Source of the DNA: DAIDKA01 sp035487155
Lineage (GTDB): Bacteria; Pseudomonadota; Gammaproteobacteria; Steroidobacterales; Steroidobacteraceae
DNA: 64,000 bases
Direction of reading: 5' to 3'
Assembly: GCA_035487155.1 (NCBI GenBank)
Contig: DATHMK010000006.1
Span: forward strand, 1 to 64,000
Positions 26,129 to 34,207 of the stretch are shown in pieces (the stretch's first letter is position 1; each line of letters opens with the position of its first letter). The position numbers were made by a program, and so were the translations under genes. The notes under the pieces are model-generated. The model did not search any database. It was not told the DNA's origin and saw only the letters and a list, made by a program, of their open reading frames with translations.

Positions 26129-27232
26129 ATGTCCATCATTTCCAAAATATTGCTCGCACTGCTGGTCGTGGTGGTTCTGGCGGTGGCTTCGCTTGCCATC
26201 GCAGTCAGCCATAACTCTGCATGTGGCCCCTCTCCCACGGCCGCCGTCGCGCAGCCGGTGAAGGCCGCAGTCTATCGCTGCTACGGCTCCGCGGATGTCG
26301 TTCGGATCGAGACGATCGCCAAACCGGTTCCCGGTCCCCATGGCCTTTTGGTCCGCATCCACGCCTCATCCATCAATCCTCTGGATTGGCATTTCATGCG
26401 CGGAGAGCCCTACCTCATCCGCCCGATGAGCGGTTGGGGCGCGCCGAAGGACATTTTGCTCGGAACCGACTTTGCCGGAACGGTAGAGGCTGTCGGTGCA
26501 CTTGTGACCCGGTTTAAGCCCGGCGATGAGGTGTTCGGTGGTGGCGATGGCGCGTTTGGCGAATATCTTCGGATCCCTGACACGGGCGCGGTGGCGCTGA
26601 AGCCCGCCGGCGTCACGTTCGAACAGGCGGCAGCGGTGCCCGTGGCCGGCATCACGGCGCTTCAGGCTTTGCGCGACGTCGGTCAGTTGCGGCCGGGCCA
26701 GAAGGTATTGATCAATGGCGCCGGCGGTGGGGTTGGAACCTTTGCGGTGCAGATCGCCAAGGCGCTCGGCGGGGATGTCACCGCGGTGACGAATACGGGG
26801 AGCGTGGATTTGGTTCGCTCCCTCGGTGCCGATCATGTCATTGACTATACGCAACAGGATTTTACGCAAGGCACGGTCAAATACGATCTGATCTTCGACC
26901 TGTCCGGCACACAACCGCTCAGTGCGTATCGCCGGGTGCTGACGCCGACCGGAACTTATGTCCCGGGTGGGAACACCGACAAGGGCAAATGGCTTGGCCC
27001 GATTCTTGGTTTCGGCAAAACCCTTATCGTGGCAAAGTTCGCGAATCAAAAACTGGTGCCCGTCTCGGCCAACCTGTCGGCTGCAGACCTCACCGTCCTG
27101 GCCGACCTGATGCAAAGCGGAAAGCTCAAGCCGGTGATCGACCGCCGCTATCCCCTTGACCGGGTCGCCGACGCCATCCGCTACCAGGAGACCTTCCATG
27201 CGCGCGGCAAGGTGGTGGTAACGGTGGAATAG
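26129..27232 (+). CDS. Membrane-anchored MDR-type oxidoreductase (quinone oxidoreductase-like)
   Basis: A zinc-free medium-chain dehydrogenase/reductase, 367 residues. The MDR body starts at about residue 46 (VKAAVYRCYGSADVVRIE), with the cofactor loop VLINGAGGGVGTFAVQIAKALG and closing HARGKVVVTVE. Ahead of it is an unusual segment, LLALLVVVVLAVASLAIAVS, that is a membrane anchor or uncleaved signal. MDR enzymes of this group reduce quinones or enones with NADPH and are normally cytosolic. Which side the body faces is not clear. Likely operon with the small membrane protein before it. Confidence 0.9.
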   Translation: MSIISKILLALLVVVVLAVASLAIAVSHNSACGPSPTAAVAQPVKAAVYRCYGSADVVRIETIAKPVPGPHGLLVRIHASSINPLDWHFMRGEPYLIRPMSGWGAPKDILLGTDFAGTVEAVGALVTRFKPGDEVFGGGDGAFGEYLRIPDTGAVALKPAGVTFEQAAAVPVAGITALQALRDVGQLRPGQKVLINGAGGGVGTFAVQIAKALGGDVTAVTNTGSVDLVRSLGADHVIDYTQQDFTQGTVKYDLIFDLSGTQPLSAYRRVLTPTGTYVPGGNTDKGKWLGPILGFGKTLIVAKFANQKLVPVSANLSAADLTVLADLMQSGKLKPVIDRRYPLDRVADAIRYQETFHARGKVVVTVE

Positions 27233-27286
27233 CGCAGTGGGCGCGGTGCTAGACTTCAGGCATTGCCACTGCCGGGAAGTACGCCG

Positions 27287-28291
27287 ATGGATTTCATTCG
27301 CCTGGGCTCCTCCGGACTTCGAGTATCGCGGATCTGCCTCGGATGCATGAGCTTTGGCAGCGGTGCCGACTGGATGCTGCCGGAAGCCGCCAGTTTCGCC
27401 ATCGTCCGCCGTTCGCTTGAACTTGGCATCAACTTCTTCGATACCGCCGATGTGTACTCGGCCGGAGAAAGCGAACTCATTCTCGGCAAGGCCCTGAAGG
27501 CCTTCGGCGTCAAACGCGAGGATGCAGTGGTGGCCACCAAAGTCTTCCAGGCCGTGGGGCCGGGCCCGAATCAGCGCGGGCTGTCACGCAAGCACATCAT
27601 GGAATCCATTGACGGCAGCCTGACGCGTTTGGGCATGGACTATGTCGACCTCTACCAGATCCATCGCTTCGACCGCGACACGCCCATCGAAGAAACCCTG
27701 GAGGCGCTGACGGATCTGATCAGAATCGGCAAGGTTCGCTACATCGGTGCCTCGACCATGGCGTCCTACCAGCTCGCAAAAATGCTCTACCGCGCCGATC
27801 AGCTGCATCTGGCGCGCTTCATCAGCATGCAGAACAATTACAGCCTTCTGTACCGTGAAGAAGAGCGCGAGATGATTCCGCTGTGCCGGGAGGAAGGGGT
27901 CGGGCTCATACCCTACAGTCCCATCGGCGGCGGTCTGCTGGCTGGCAGTCGTCGCAGCCAGACCGTCCGCTCGAACTCGCCGATGGCGCGCAACCGATTC
28001 AATCGCAAGGCTGACGAAGCCGTGATCGACGCGGTCGCCGCGGTCGCCGCGAAACGCGGAATCGGGCCGGCCGAGGTCGCGGTCGCCTGGTTGCTCGCGC
28101 AGCCGGGCGTCAATTCGCCCATCGTGGGTGCCACCAAAGTGAGTCATCTGGATGACTCGGTAAAGGCCCTGGGAACTCATCTGTCGGCCGAAGAGTCCGA
28201 AAGGCTTGAAGGAGCATATGAGACGCAGCCGCCCCTGCCGCTTTATATCCGGCCGATACCTACCGCTGCCGAAGCCGCTGCTCGCAGGTAG
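27287..28291 (+). CDS. Aldo/keto reductase
   Basis: An NADPH-dependent (alpha/beta)8 reductase of 334 residues in the Tas/YajO-like group. The catalytic tetrad is present: Asp and Tyr in FFDTADVYSAGESE, Lys in VVATKVF and His in YQIHRFDRDTP. The motif IRIGKVRYIGASTMASYQ follows. The ATG at 27287 with GGGAAG upstream is chosen over a TTG 24 bases earlier. The alpha/beta hydrolase gene begins six bases after its stop. Substrate unknown. Confidence 0.93.
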   Translation: MDFIRLGSSGLRVSRICLGCMSFGSGADWMLPEAASFAIVRRSLELGINFFDTADVYSAGESELILGKALKAFGVKREDAVVATKVFQAVGPGPNQRGLSRKHIMESIDGSLTRLGMDYVDLYQIHRFDRDTPIEETLEALTDLIRIGKVRYIGASTMASYQLAKMLYRADQLHLARFISMQNNYSLLYREEEREMIPLCREEGVGLIPYSPIGGGLLAGSRRSQTVRSNSPMARNRFNRKADEAVIDAVAAVAAKRGIGPAEVAVAWLLAQPGVNSPIVGATKVSHLDDSVKALGTHLSAEESERLEGAYETQPPLPLYIRPIPTAAEAAARR

Positions 28292-28297
28292 GCTGAC

Positions 28298-29560
28298 ATG
28301 CGCATGGTCCGTGACGTGGTGATCCTCGCCGTTATCCTGCTGGTGGCCTGGGCTGTCTGGCCGCGGGCGAGTGAAGTCGGCCAGGCGCGCTTCTTCTCCG
28401 ATCAGACCTACAACTTCGAGGCACTGCGGGTCCGTGATGATGTCGCCATCGCCGGCGGCGATAGCAATGAGACCTCGCTGGCGATTCACGGCATCAGGGC
28501 CGGTGATGCTGAAGGCTGGTACCGCGCCTGGAGCAGCGCCGGTGATCGGGTGTCGGCGCTTGCCTCCCGAACGCAGGACCCTATCGCCCGGGGCAATGCC
28601 CTGCTTCGGGCCCACACCTATTACCGCTCGGCTGAATTCTTCCTCTCACCGACGGATGCCAAACGCCCCGCGATCTGGAAACGCAATGTGGACTCCTTTT
28701 ATAGGGGGCTTGACGTACTGGGCGTGAAATACGAACGGATCGTCGTTCCCTATGGCGGACATCATCTGAATGCCGTCTATTACCCCGGTCCGGCCGGCGC
28801 CGAGGGCCGCCCGCTGCTGATGATGATCAATGGGTATGACGGCACCATGGAGGAACTCTATATGTCCTTCGTGGCGGCCGCCCTGCAGCGTGGCTATTCG
28901 GTACTCACCTACGAAGGCCCTGGGCAGGGCTCCGTCCTTCGCGACCAGGGTCTGACTTTCCAGCCCGACTGGGAGAAGCCGAACGGTGCGGTGTTGGATG
29001 TTTTTCTGGCCAATCACGCCAAGCCGGGTCGGATTGTCCTGATCGGCGAAAGCATGGGCGGCTACCTGGCGCCTCGGGCCGCGGCATTCGATACCCGGCT
29101 GGACGGTGTCATCGCCTACGACGTGTTCTACGATGGCGGCGCCATCGCCTCGCGCAATGTCCCGAAATTCGCCTTCTGGCTGCATCAGCACGGGTTTGAT
29201 CGCCTGCTGAACTTTCTGGCCGGTCGCCAGAAGAACCCGGGGAGTACCTGGGCCCAGCAGAACGGCGAATGGGTCCTGGGTGTACCCGGCCCCTTCGCAC
29301 TCCTGGATGCTTTCAAGGCCTATCGACTTGAACCGGTTGCAGGCCTTATCAAGGCCGACGTGCTGATCCTGGCCGGCGCCGATGACCATTTTGTACCCTC
29401 TGACCAGTTCGAACTTTTCAAGAAGAGTCTGACTCAGGCCCGCAGCGTGACGGCGATCGAATTCGATCGCGCCTCCGGTGGCGCCGAGCATTGCCAGATC
29501 GGTGCCCCCAGCCTCTGGCAGGGCGCTGTGTTCGACTGGCTGAAGGCGAAATTCCCATGA
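28298..29560 (+). CDS. Alpha/beta hydrolase with N-terminal anchor
   Basis: A 420-residue hydrolase of the FrsA/2,6-dihydropseudooxynicotine-hydrolase-like group, which may cleave C-C or ester bonds. The nucleophile Ser252 is in LIGESMGGYLAPRAA, the acid lies in LAGADDHFVPSDQF, and the late GGAEHCQIG is the likely catalytic His. An N-terminal helix (MRMVRDVVILAVILLVAWAVW) anchors or exports it. It starts six bases after the aldo/keto reductase, so the two are co-transcribed and may act on one compound. Confidence 0.88.
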   Translation: MRMVRDVVILAVILLVAWAVWPRASEVGQARFFSDQTYNFEALRVRDDVAIAGGDSNETSLAIHGIRAGDAEGWYRAWSSAGDRVSALASRTQDPIARGNALLRAHTYYRSAEFFLSPTDAKRPAIWKRNVDSFYRGLDVLGVKYERIVVPYGGHHLNAVYYPGPAGAEGRPLLMMINGYDGTMEELYMSFVAAALQRGYSVLTYEGPGQGSVLRDQGLTFQPDWEKPNGAVLDVFLANHAKPGRIVLIGESMGGYLAPRAAAFDTRLDGVIAYDVFYDGGAIASRNVPKFAFWLHQHGFDRLLNFLAGRQKNPGSTWAQQNGEWVLGVPGPFALLDAFKAYRLEPVAGLIKADVLILAGADDHFVPSDQFELFKKSLTQARSVTAIEFDRASGGAEHCQIGAPSLWQGAVFDWLKAKFP

Positions 29561-29573
29561 ATCAGGAGATCCT

Positions 29574-30254
29574 ATGAAGCTCTTTGGCGTGGCATTGATG
29601 GGTGTACTGGCGTTGCTCGTGGCCCCGTTGACTCAGGCAGCCCAGACCTGGACTGAGGGCCGTGACTTCGAGGTCATCACACCGACCCAGCAGACGCATG
29701 TGGCGCGGGGCAAGGTCGAGGTCATGGAGGTGTTCTCGTACGGGTGTCCCGCATGCAATGGCTTTCAGCCGGCCATTGACAGCCTGGAACACAGTCTGCC
29801 GGCAAACGCGCAGATGGTGTTTCTGCCCGCATCCTTCAAGCCCGAAGAGGATTGGGTGATGCTGCAGCGTGCATATTTCACCGCCCAGGCGCTTGGCATT
29901 TCACAGCGCACGCACCAGGCGATGTTTGACGCGGTGTGGAAGAACGGGGAGCTGGCGATCGCCGACACGGCCACCCATCGCCTCAAAAATCCGCTGCCTT
30001 CGATTGAAGATGCGGCGAAGTGCTATGAGCGCCTCACGGGCGTCAAGACCGACACCTTCCTCGCCACCGCTCGATCATTCAGCGTGGAGCTGAAAATGCG
30101 GGCGGCGGATACCCAGATCATTGCCATGCAGATCCCCGGCACGCCCTGCATCGTGGTGAACGGCAAATACCGTGTCATTCTGGATTCACTGCACAGCCAG
30201 GATGACCTTAACGGTGTGGTGCGCTATCTCGTGGACCGGGAAAGCCAGCACTGA
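29574..30254 (+). CDS. dsbA: DsbA-like thiol:disulfide oxidoreductase
   Basis: A periplasmic thioredoxin-fold oxidant for making disulfides, 226 residues, with a signal peptide ending LTQAAQ. The redox motif C58-P-A-C61 follows EVFSYG, and GTPCIVVNGKYRV carries the cis-proline. Two extra cysteines (in AAKCYERL and next to the cis-proline in TPC) are not standard and may form a second disulfide. It follows the hydrolase by 13 bases. Many exported cysteine-bearing proteins in this window could be its substrates. Confidence 0.9.
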   Translation: MKLFGVALMGVLALLVAPLTQAAQTWTEGRDFEVITPTQQTHVARGKVEVMEVFSYGCPACNGFQPAIDSLEHSLPANAQMVFLPASFKPEEDWVMLQRAYFTAQALGISQRTHQAMFDAVWKNGELAIADTATHRLKNPLPSIEDAAKCYERLTGVKTDTFLATARSFSVELKMRAADTQIIAMQIPGTPCIVVNGKYRVILDSLHSQDDLNGVVRYLVDRESQH

Positions 30255-30258
30255 GCGC

Positions 30259-31113
30259 CTAGAACGCGCTCTTTACCACACCGCCGTCCACCCTAAGGGC
30301 GGCGCCGGTGGTGGCCGATGACAGTGGGCTTGCCACATAGGCCACCAGGGAGGCCACCTCCTCGGTGCGCGCGAAGCGCTTGATGAGCGAGGTCGGCCGC
30401 GCATTCTTGAAGAACTGCTCCTCCACATCCGCCAGCGGCCGCCCGCCGAAGCGGGCCGCCGCGCGCGGGTCATCCGAGTCCAGGGTCGGCCCTGGAAGTA
30501 TGCTGTTGACCGTCACGCCGGTTCTGGCGCAGCCCTCGGCGATGCCCCGCGCCACGGCTATCTGCGCCGCCTTGCTCATGCCGTACTGCACGCTCTCCAC
30601 GGGAATCTGCAGCGCGCTCTCGCTGGAAATGAAAATGATCCGACCCCAGTTGCGTTGCTTCATGCGCGGCAGGTACAGGCGCGACAGGCGCACGCCGGAC
30701 ATGACGTTGAGATCGAAGGTCTCATACCAGTCCTGATCCGTGGACTGTGTGAACTCGTGGGGCATGAAGCGCCCGACATTGTTGATGAGGATGTCGACAT
30801 CCGGATAGGCCTTGCCGAGACGCGCGATGTCTTCGGCCTTGCTCATGTCGCCCGCGAACCCCAGCGGAGTCTTGCCGGTGGCCTGTTTCAGGGTTGCGGC
30901 AGCCTGGTCGACGCTTTGCTGCGTGCGGCCATTGATGATGACCTGGGCACCCTCCTTCAGCAGTACCTTGGCGATACCGTAGCCAATACCGCCGGTGCTT
31001 CCGGTCACCAGGGCGGTCTTGCCCTGCAGCTGCAGGTCCATGGCCTGTACCGCGCCGGCCGTGAGGGACAGCAGGGCAAATGCCACGAACACTTTGAATG
31101 ATGCCGCTTTCAT
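30259..31113 (-). CDS. Exported short-chain dehydrogenase/reductase
   Basis: A classical SDR of 284 residues: cofactor loop VTGSTGGIGYGIAKVLL, NNVGRF, catalytic Ser in FISSESALQIPVES and Tyr/Lys in YGMSKAAQIA, and the closing ALRVDGGVVKSAF. Unusually the first 25 residues (ASFKVFVAFALLSLTAGAVQA) are a signal peptide. The ATG at 31113 has GGAG five bases upstream, so the signal is really translated. NAD(P)(H) is scarce in the periplasm, so location and activity need an explanation. Convergent with dsbA, 4 bases between stops. Confidence 0.88.
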   Translation of the reverse strand: MKAASFKVFVAFALLSLTAGAVQAMDLQLQGKTALVTGSTGGIGYGIAKVLLKEGAQVIINGRTQQSVDQAAATLKQATGKTPLGFAGDMSKAEDIARLGKAYPDVDILINNVGRFMPHEFTQSTDQDWYETFDLNVMSGVRLSRLYLPRMKQRNWGRIIFISSESALQIPVESVQYGMSKAAQIAVARGIAEGCARTGVTVNSILPGPTLDSDDPRAAARFGGRPLADVEEQFFKNARPTSLIKRFARTEEVASLVAYVASPLSSATTGAALRVDGGVVKSAF

Positions 31114-31173
31114 ATCCACTCCGCTTAGGTCTCATGCCGGGGGGCATGATACTGCGGACCGGCGGCGGCGGCC

Positions 31174-31719
31174 CTATGAGGCGTTCATCACCTGCATCGT
31201 TCCCAGCTGACGTTCGATGCGCGCGCGCGAGAACAGGCCACGCACGAATGACGTGCGTTCGCCCTCAGTCTCGACCACCAGCAGATGCATCAGGTTGGTA
31301 TCACGCAGTGCCTGCAGGACGTCGATGACGCGTGCGGTCCTGACATTCGACCAGTTCAGGGTCACCAGGTCGTGCCAGCGTGTCATGACGTGCCCGACCT
31401 GGACCTCATTGCGCCGAACGTCATGGAACTGCTGGATGTACTGAATCGGTCGCTCGCCCTCGATGTCATAGGAAGTGATGAATCCCACCACGCTCAGCTC
31501 GTTCACGACCAGGAGTGAGCGCACCCCCAGACGCGCCATGTCGCTCAATGCCGCACCTATTTGCCTGTCCTCATCCACCGTGACCGGGTATTGGCGGCTG
31601 AAGTCATTCATGGCGTTGACGGCCGGGTCGTACAATTGGATACGATTGAACGGCGTGGTACGGCGCGGCAGAACGCCGGAGTAGCCCGTCTGGCCGTAGT
31701 TCAGCATTGGGTTGCGCAT
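31174..31719 (-). CDS. CBS-domain protein
   Basis: A 181-residue cytoplasmic protein with a CBS pair. First unit: VTVDEDRQIGAALSDMARLGVRSLLVV, then VVGFITSYDIEG. Second: VGHVMTRWHDLVTLNWSNV and MHLLVVETEGER. CBS pairs bind adenine nucleotides and act as energy or signal sensors. The start is set at MRNPMLNYGQTGYSG; an in-frame stretch upstream to 31845 has poor composition. No partner domain is fused to it. Confidence 0.85.
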   Translation of the reverse strand: MRNPMLNYGQTGYSGVLPRRTTPFNRIQLYDPAVNAMNDFSRQYPVTVDEDRQIGAALSDMARLGVRSLLVVNELSVVGFITSYDIEGERPIQYIQQFHDVRRNEVQVGHVMTRWHDLVTLNWSNVRTARVIDVLQALRDTNLMHLLVVETEGERTSFVRGLFSRARIERQLGTMQVMNAS

Positions 31720-31926
31720 GACCGGGAAGATGCAACGCCTGTACCAGGCCGGATCAGCGCCACAGACGATCCAGGGGCCGATGGACCGGTGCAGCCACGC
31801 CATCCTGCACAGCAATGACTCAGGGGTAACGGCGTTGCGCACCAATTGGATCCATCAGTGCAGCGCCGCAAACGGGGGCCGCAAGGGTAGGCTAAGCTCG
31901 CGTTGGCTGTTGGGGCGGCCGTTACG

Positions 31927-33621
31927 ATGCGCATCCTGATTGTCGGCGGCTACGGTACCTTCGGGGGCCGACTCGTCGAACTCCTTGAAAGCGATGCCAG
32001 GTTGACGTTGCTGGTCGCCGGACGGTCTGCGACTGCAGCGCAGGCCTACTGCGCGTGCCGCACCGGCGCGCAGGCGCAGCTGCTGCCGACAGTCTTCGAC
32101 CGCGCACTGGCGGACAGGCCGCAGCTTGCGGCACTGCAGGCCGATCTGCTGGTCGATGCCAGCGGCCCGTTCCAGGCATACGGCCCGCAAGGCTACGGCC
32201 TTGTCGAGCTGTGTATTGCCAGCGGCGTGAACTACCTGGATCTTGCCGACGGCTCGGATTTTGTCGCCGGAGTCGCCCGTTTCAATGACGCCGCCCGGGC
32301 CGCCGGGGTGTTCGTACTGTCCGGTGTATCAAGTTTTCCGGTGTTGTCGGCTGCCGTGGTGCGGCAACTAGCCAAGGGCATGTCGGGGGTGCGGGGCATC
32401 CGCGGCGGTATCGCCCCATCTCCCTACGCGGGCGTTGGCCTCAATGTCATCCGCGCCATCGCCAGCTATGCAGGCCAGCGCATCGCCCTGAGGCGCGGCG
32501 GCGCAACGGCCCCGGGCTGGCCATTTGCCGAGTCCGAAAAATTCGTCGTTGCGGTTCCTGGCCGCGTGCCGCTGCGCCGCCTGCGTTTTTCACTGGTGGA
32601 CGTGCCGGACCTTCGGGTGCTTCCGGACCTGTGGCCGCAGGCCACGGATGTCTGGATGGGTGCCGCCCCGGTGCCGGCGTCATTGCATCGGGCGTTGACT
32701 CTGATGGCGTGGCTGGTGCGTCTGCGTCTGCTGCGCAACCTCTCCTGGCTGCCACGGATCATGCACTGGGTCACCAACCACTTTCGCTGGGGTGAACACC
32801 GGGGTGGAATGTTCGTGGTGGTGTCGGGAGAGGGTCCTGACGGACCGCTGGTGCGCGAATGGCATTTGCTCGCGGAGGGCAATGATGGGCCCCTGATCCC
32901 ATCGATGGGTGCGCAGGCCGTCATCGGCAAGGTTCTGGATGGGAATTCACCCCCGCCCGGCGCACGCACGGCGATGCCGGACATTCACCTGGGTGATTAC
33001 GAGAAGCTTTTTGCGCAGCGCACTATCTACACCGGTACGCGCCAGCGCCTACCCCTGGCGCGCCAACCGCTTTTTCATCGCATTCTGGGAGACGCCTGGG
33101 ATCAACTGCCCGCCGCAGTGCGGCGGCTGCACGGCGTGACCTCGCGTTCGACTTTCACGGGCACGTGCACGGTCCGCCGCGGCCATCAGCCGCTGGCGAT
33201 GCTGGCTGCCGCTCTCATTGGCTTTCCGAGATCCGGGGCCGGGCAGGACATCAGTGTCGATCTGAGCGTCGAGGCGGACGCCGAGCACTGGGTCCGGACC
33301 ATCGGCGGGCGGAGATTTTCCAGTGTATTGCGACAGGGTCGCGGACGCTCGGAATGGCTGATGCGCGAAAGTTTCGGCCCGATCACGGTGGACATCGCAT
33401 TGCTGCTGGACAACGGTTGCCTGCGCTACATCGTACGCGGCTGGACGCTGTTCGGAATCCGACTGCCACGGTGGCTTGCGCCGCGCTCCACCGCGCTGGA
33501 GAGCGGCGCAGAGGGAAAGTTCTCCTTCGATGTGACCATCGGCCACCCCCTGACGGGCGTGATCGTGCAGTACCGCGGGTTGCTCACTGAGGCGACCACG
33601 GCGCGGCCCACAGATCTATAA
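31927..33621 (+). CDS. Saccharopine-dehydrogenase-like Rossmann protein with DUF4166
   Basis: A 564-residue two-part protein. Residues 1-350 are a saccharopine dehydrogenase-type Rossmann domain (MRILIVGGYGTFGGRLVELL, DASGPFQAYGPQGYGLVE). Residues about 380-560 match DUF4166 (HRILGDAWDQLPAAVRRLHG, and YRGLL near the end). The pair is known in soil bacteria, and its substrate is unknown. A 24-base longer start at 31903 is possible but less likely. Confidence 0.87.
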   Translation: MRILIVGGYGTFGGRLVELLESDARLTLLVAGRSATAAQAYCACRTGAQAQLLPTVFDRALADRPQLAALQADLLVDASGPFQAYGPQGYGLVELCIASGVNYLDLADGSDFVAGVARFNDAARAAGVFVLSGVSSFPVLSAAVVRQLAKGMSGVRGIRGGIAPSPYAGVGLNVIRAIASYAGQRIALRRGGATAPGWPFAESEKFVVAVPGRVPLRRLRFSLVDVPDLRVLPDLWPQATDVWMGAAPVPASLHRALTLMAWLVRLRLLRNLSWLPRIMHWVTNHFRWGEHRGGMFVVVSGEGPDGPLVREWHLLAEGNDGPLIPSMGAQAVIGKVLDGNSPPPGARTAMPDIHLGDYEKLFAQRTIYTGTRQRLPLARQPLFHRILGDAWDQLPAAVRRLHGVTSRSTFTGTCTVRRGHQPLAMLAAALIGFPRSGAGQDISVDLSVEADAEHWVRTIGGRRFSSVLRQGRGRSEWLMRESFGPITVDIALLLDNGCLRYIVRGWTLFGIRLPRWLAPRSTALESGAEGKFSFDVTIGHPLTGVIVQYRGLLTEATTARPTDL

Positions 33622-33652
33622 TGTCCCCGTGCGCATCGCGGCGGAGACCTCC

Positions 33653-34207
33653 ATGACAGTACCCGACAAGGACGATCCGACCTCACGTCGACAGGTCATC
33701 GCGGGCCTTGCGGTCGGTGTAGCCATGGTTGCCAGCAGCCGTGTACGCGCCGAGGCCGCCGCGGGCGTCGTACGCAATGTTGACGCCATTCACCAGGAAG
33801 TCACCTTCGATGCGCCGCCCGGCCGTGTCTACGCACTGCTCACCGACCAACACGAATTCCAGAAGGTCGTTGCTCTGAGCGGCGCCGCCCAATCCGGCAA
33901 AATCAAGGCCGGCACAGCGGCGCATATCGGTCGTGAGGCCGGTTCGGCGTTTGCGATTTTCGGTGGCTTCGTCGTCGGTCGGAACATCGAACTGGTGCCG
34001 AACACGCGCCTGGTGCAGGCGTGGCGACCGCAGGACTGGCCCGCTGGCGTGTACTCGATCGTGAGGTTCGAGCTGCTCGAGCACGGTGGAGGAACGCTGC
34101 TGAAATTTGACCACACCGGTTTTCCCGCAAGCGACGCCGACAACCTGGCGCAGGGCTGGAAGCTGAACTACTGGCAGCCCATGGCGGCGGTGCTGGCTCG
34201 TCCGTGA
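33653..34207 (+). CDS. Tat-exported SRPBCC (AHSA1-like) protein
   Basis: A 184-residue SRPBCC-fold protein. It starts with a twin-arginine signal (DDPTSRRQVIAGLAVGVAM), and the body begins AIHQEVTFDAPPGRVYALLTD, then VPNTRLVQAWRPQDWPAGVYS and FDHTGFPASDADNLAQGWKL. The fold binds hydrophobic small ligands; Tat export suggests it folds in the cytoplasm. GGAG is 7 bases before the ATG. Its stop overlaps the start of the S9 peptidase gene (GTGA). Confidence 0.85.
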   Translation: MTVPDKDDPTSRRQVIAGLAVGVAMVASSRVRAEAAAGVVRNVDAIHQEVTFDAPPGRVYALLTDQHEFQKVVALSGAAQSGKIKAGTAAHIGREAGSAFAIFGGFVVGRNIELVPNTRLVQAWRPQDWPAGVYSIVRFELLEHGGGTLLKFDHTGFPASDADNLAQGWKLNYWQPMAAVLARP

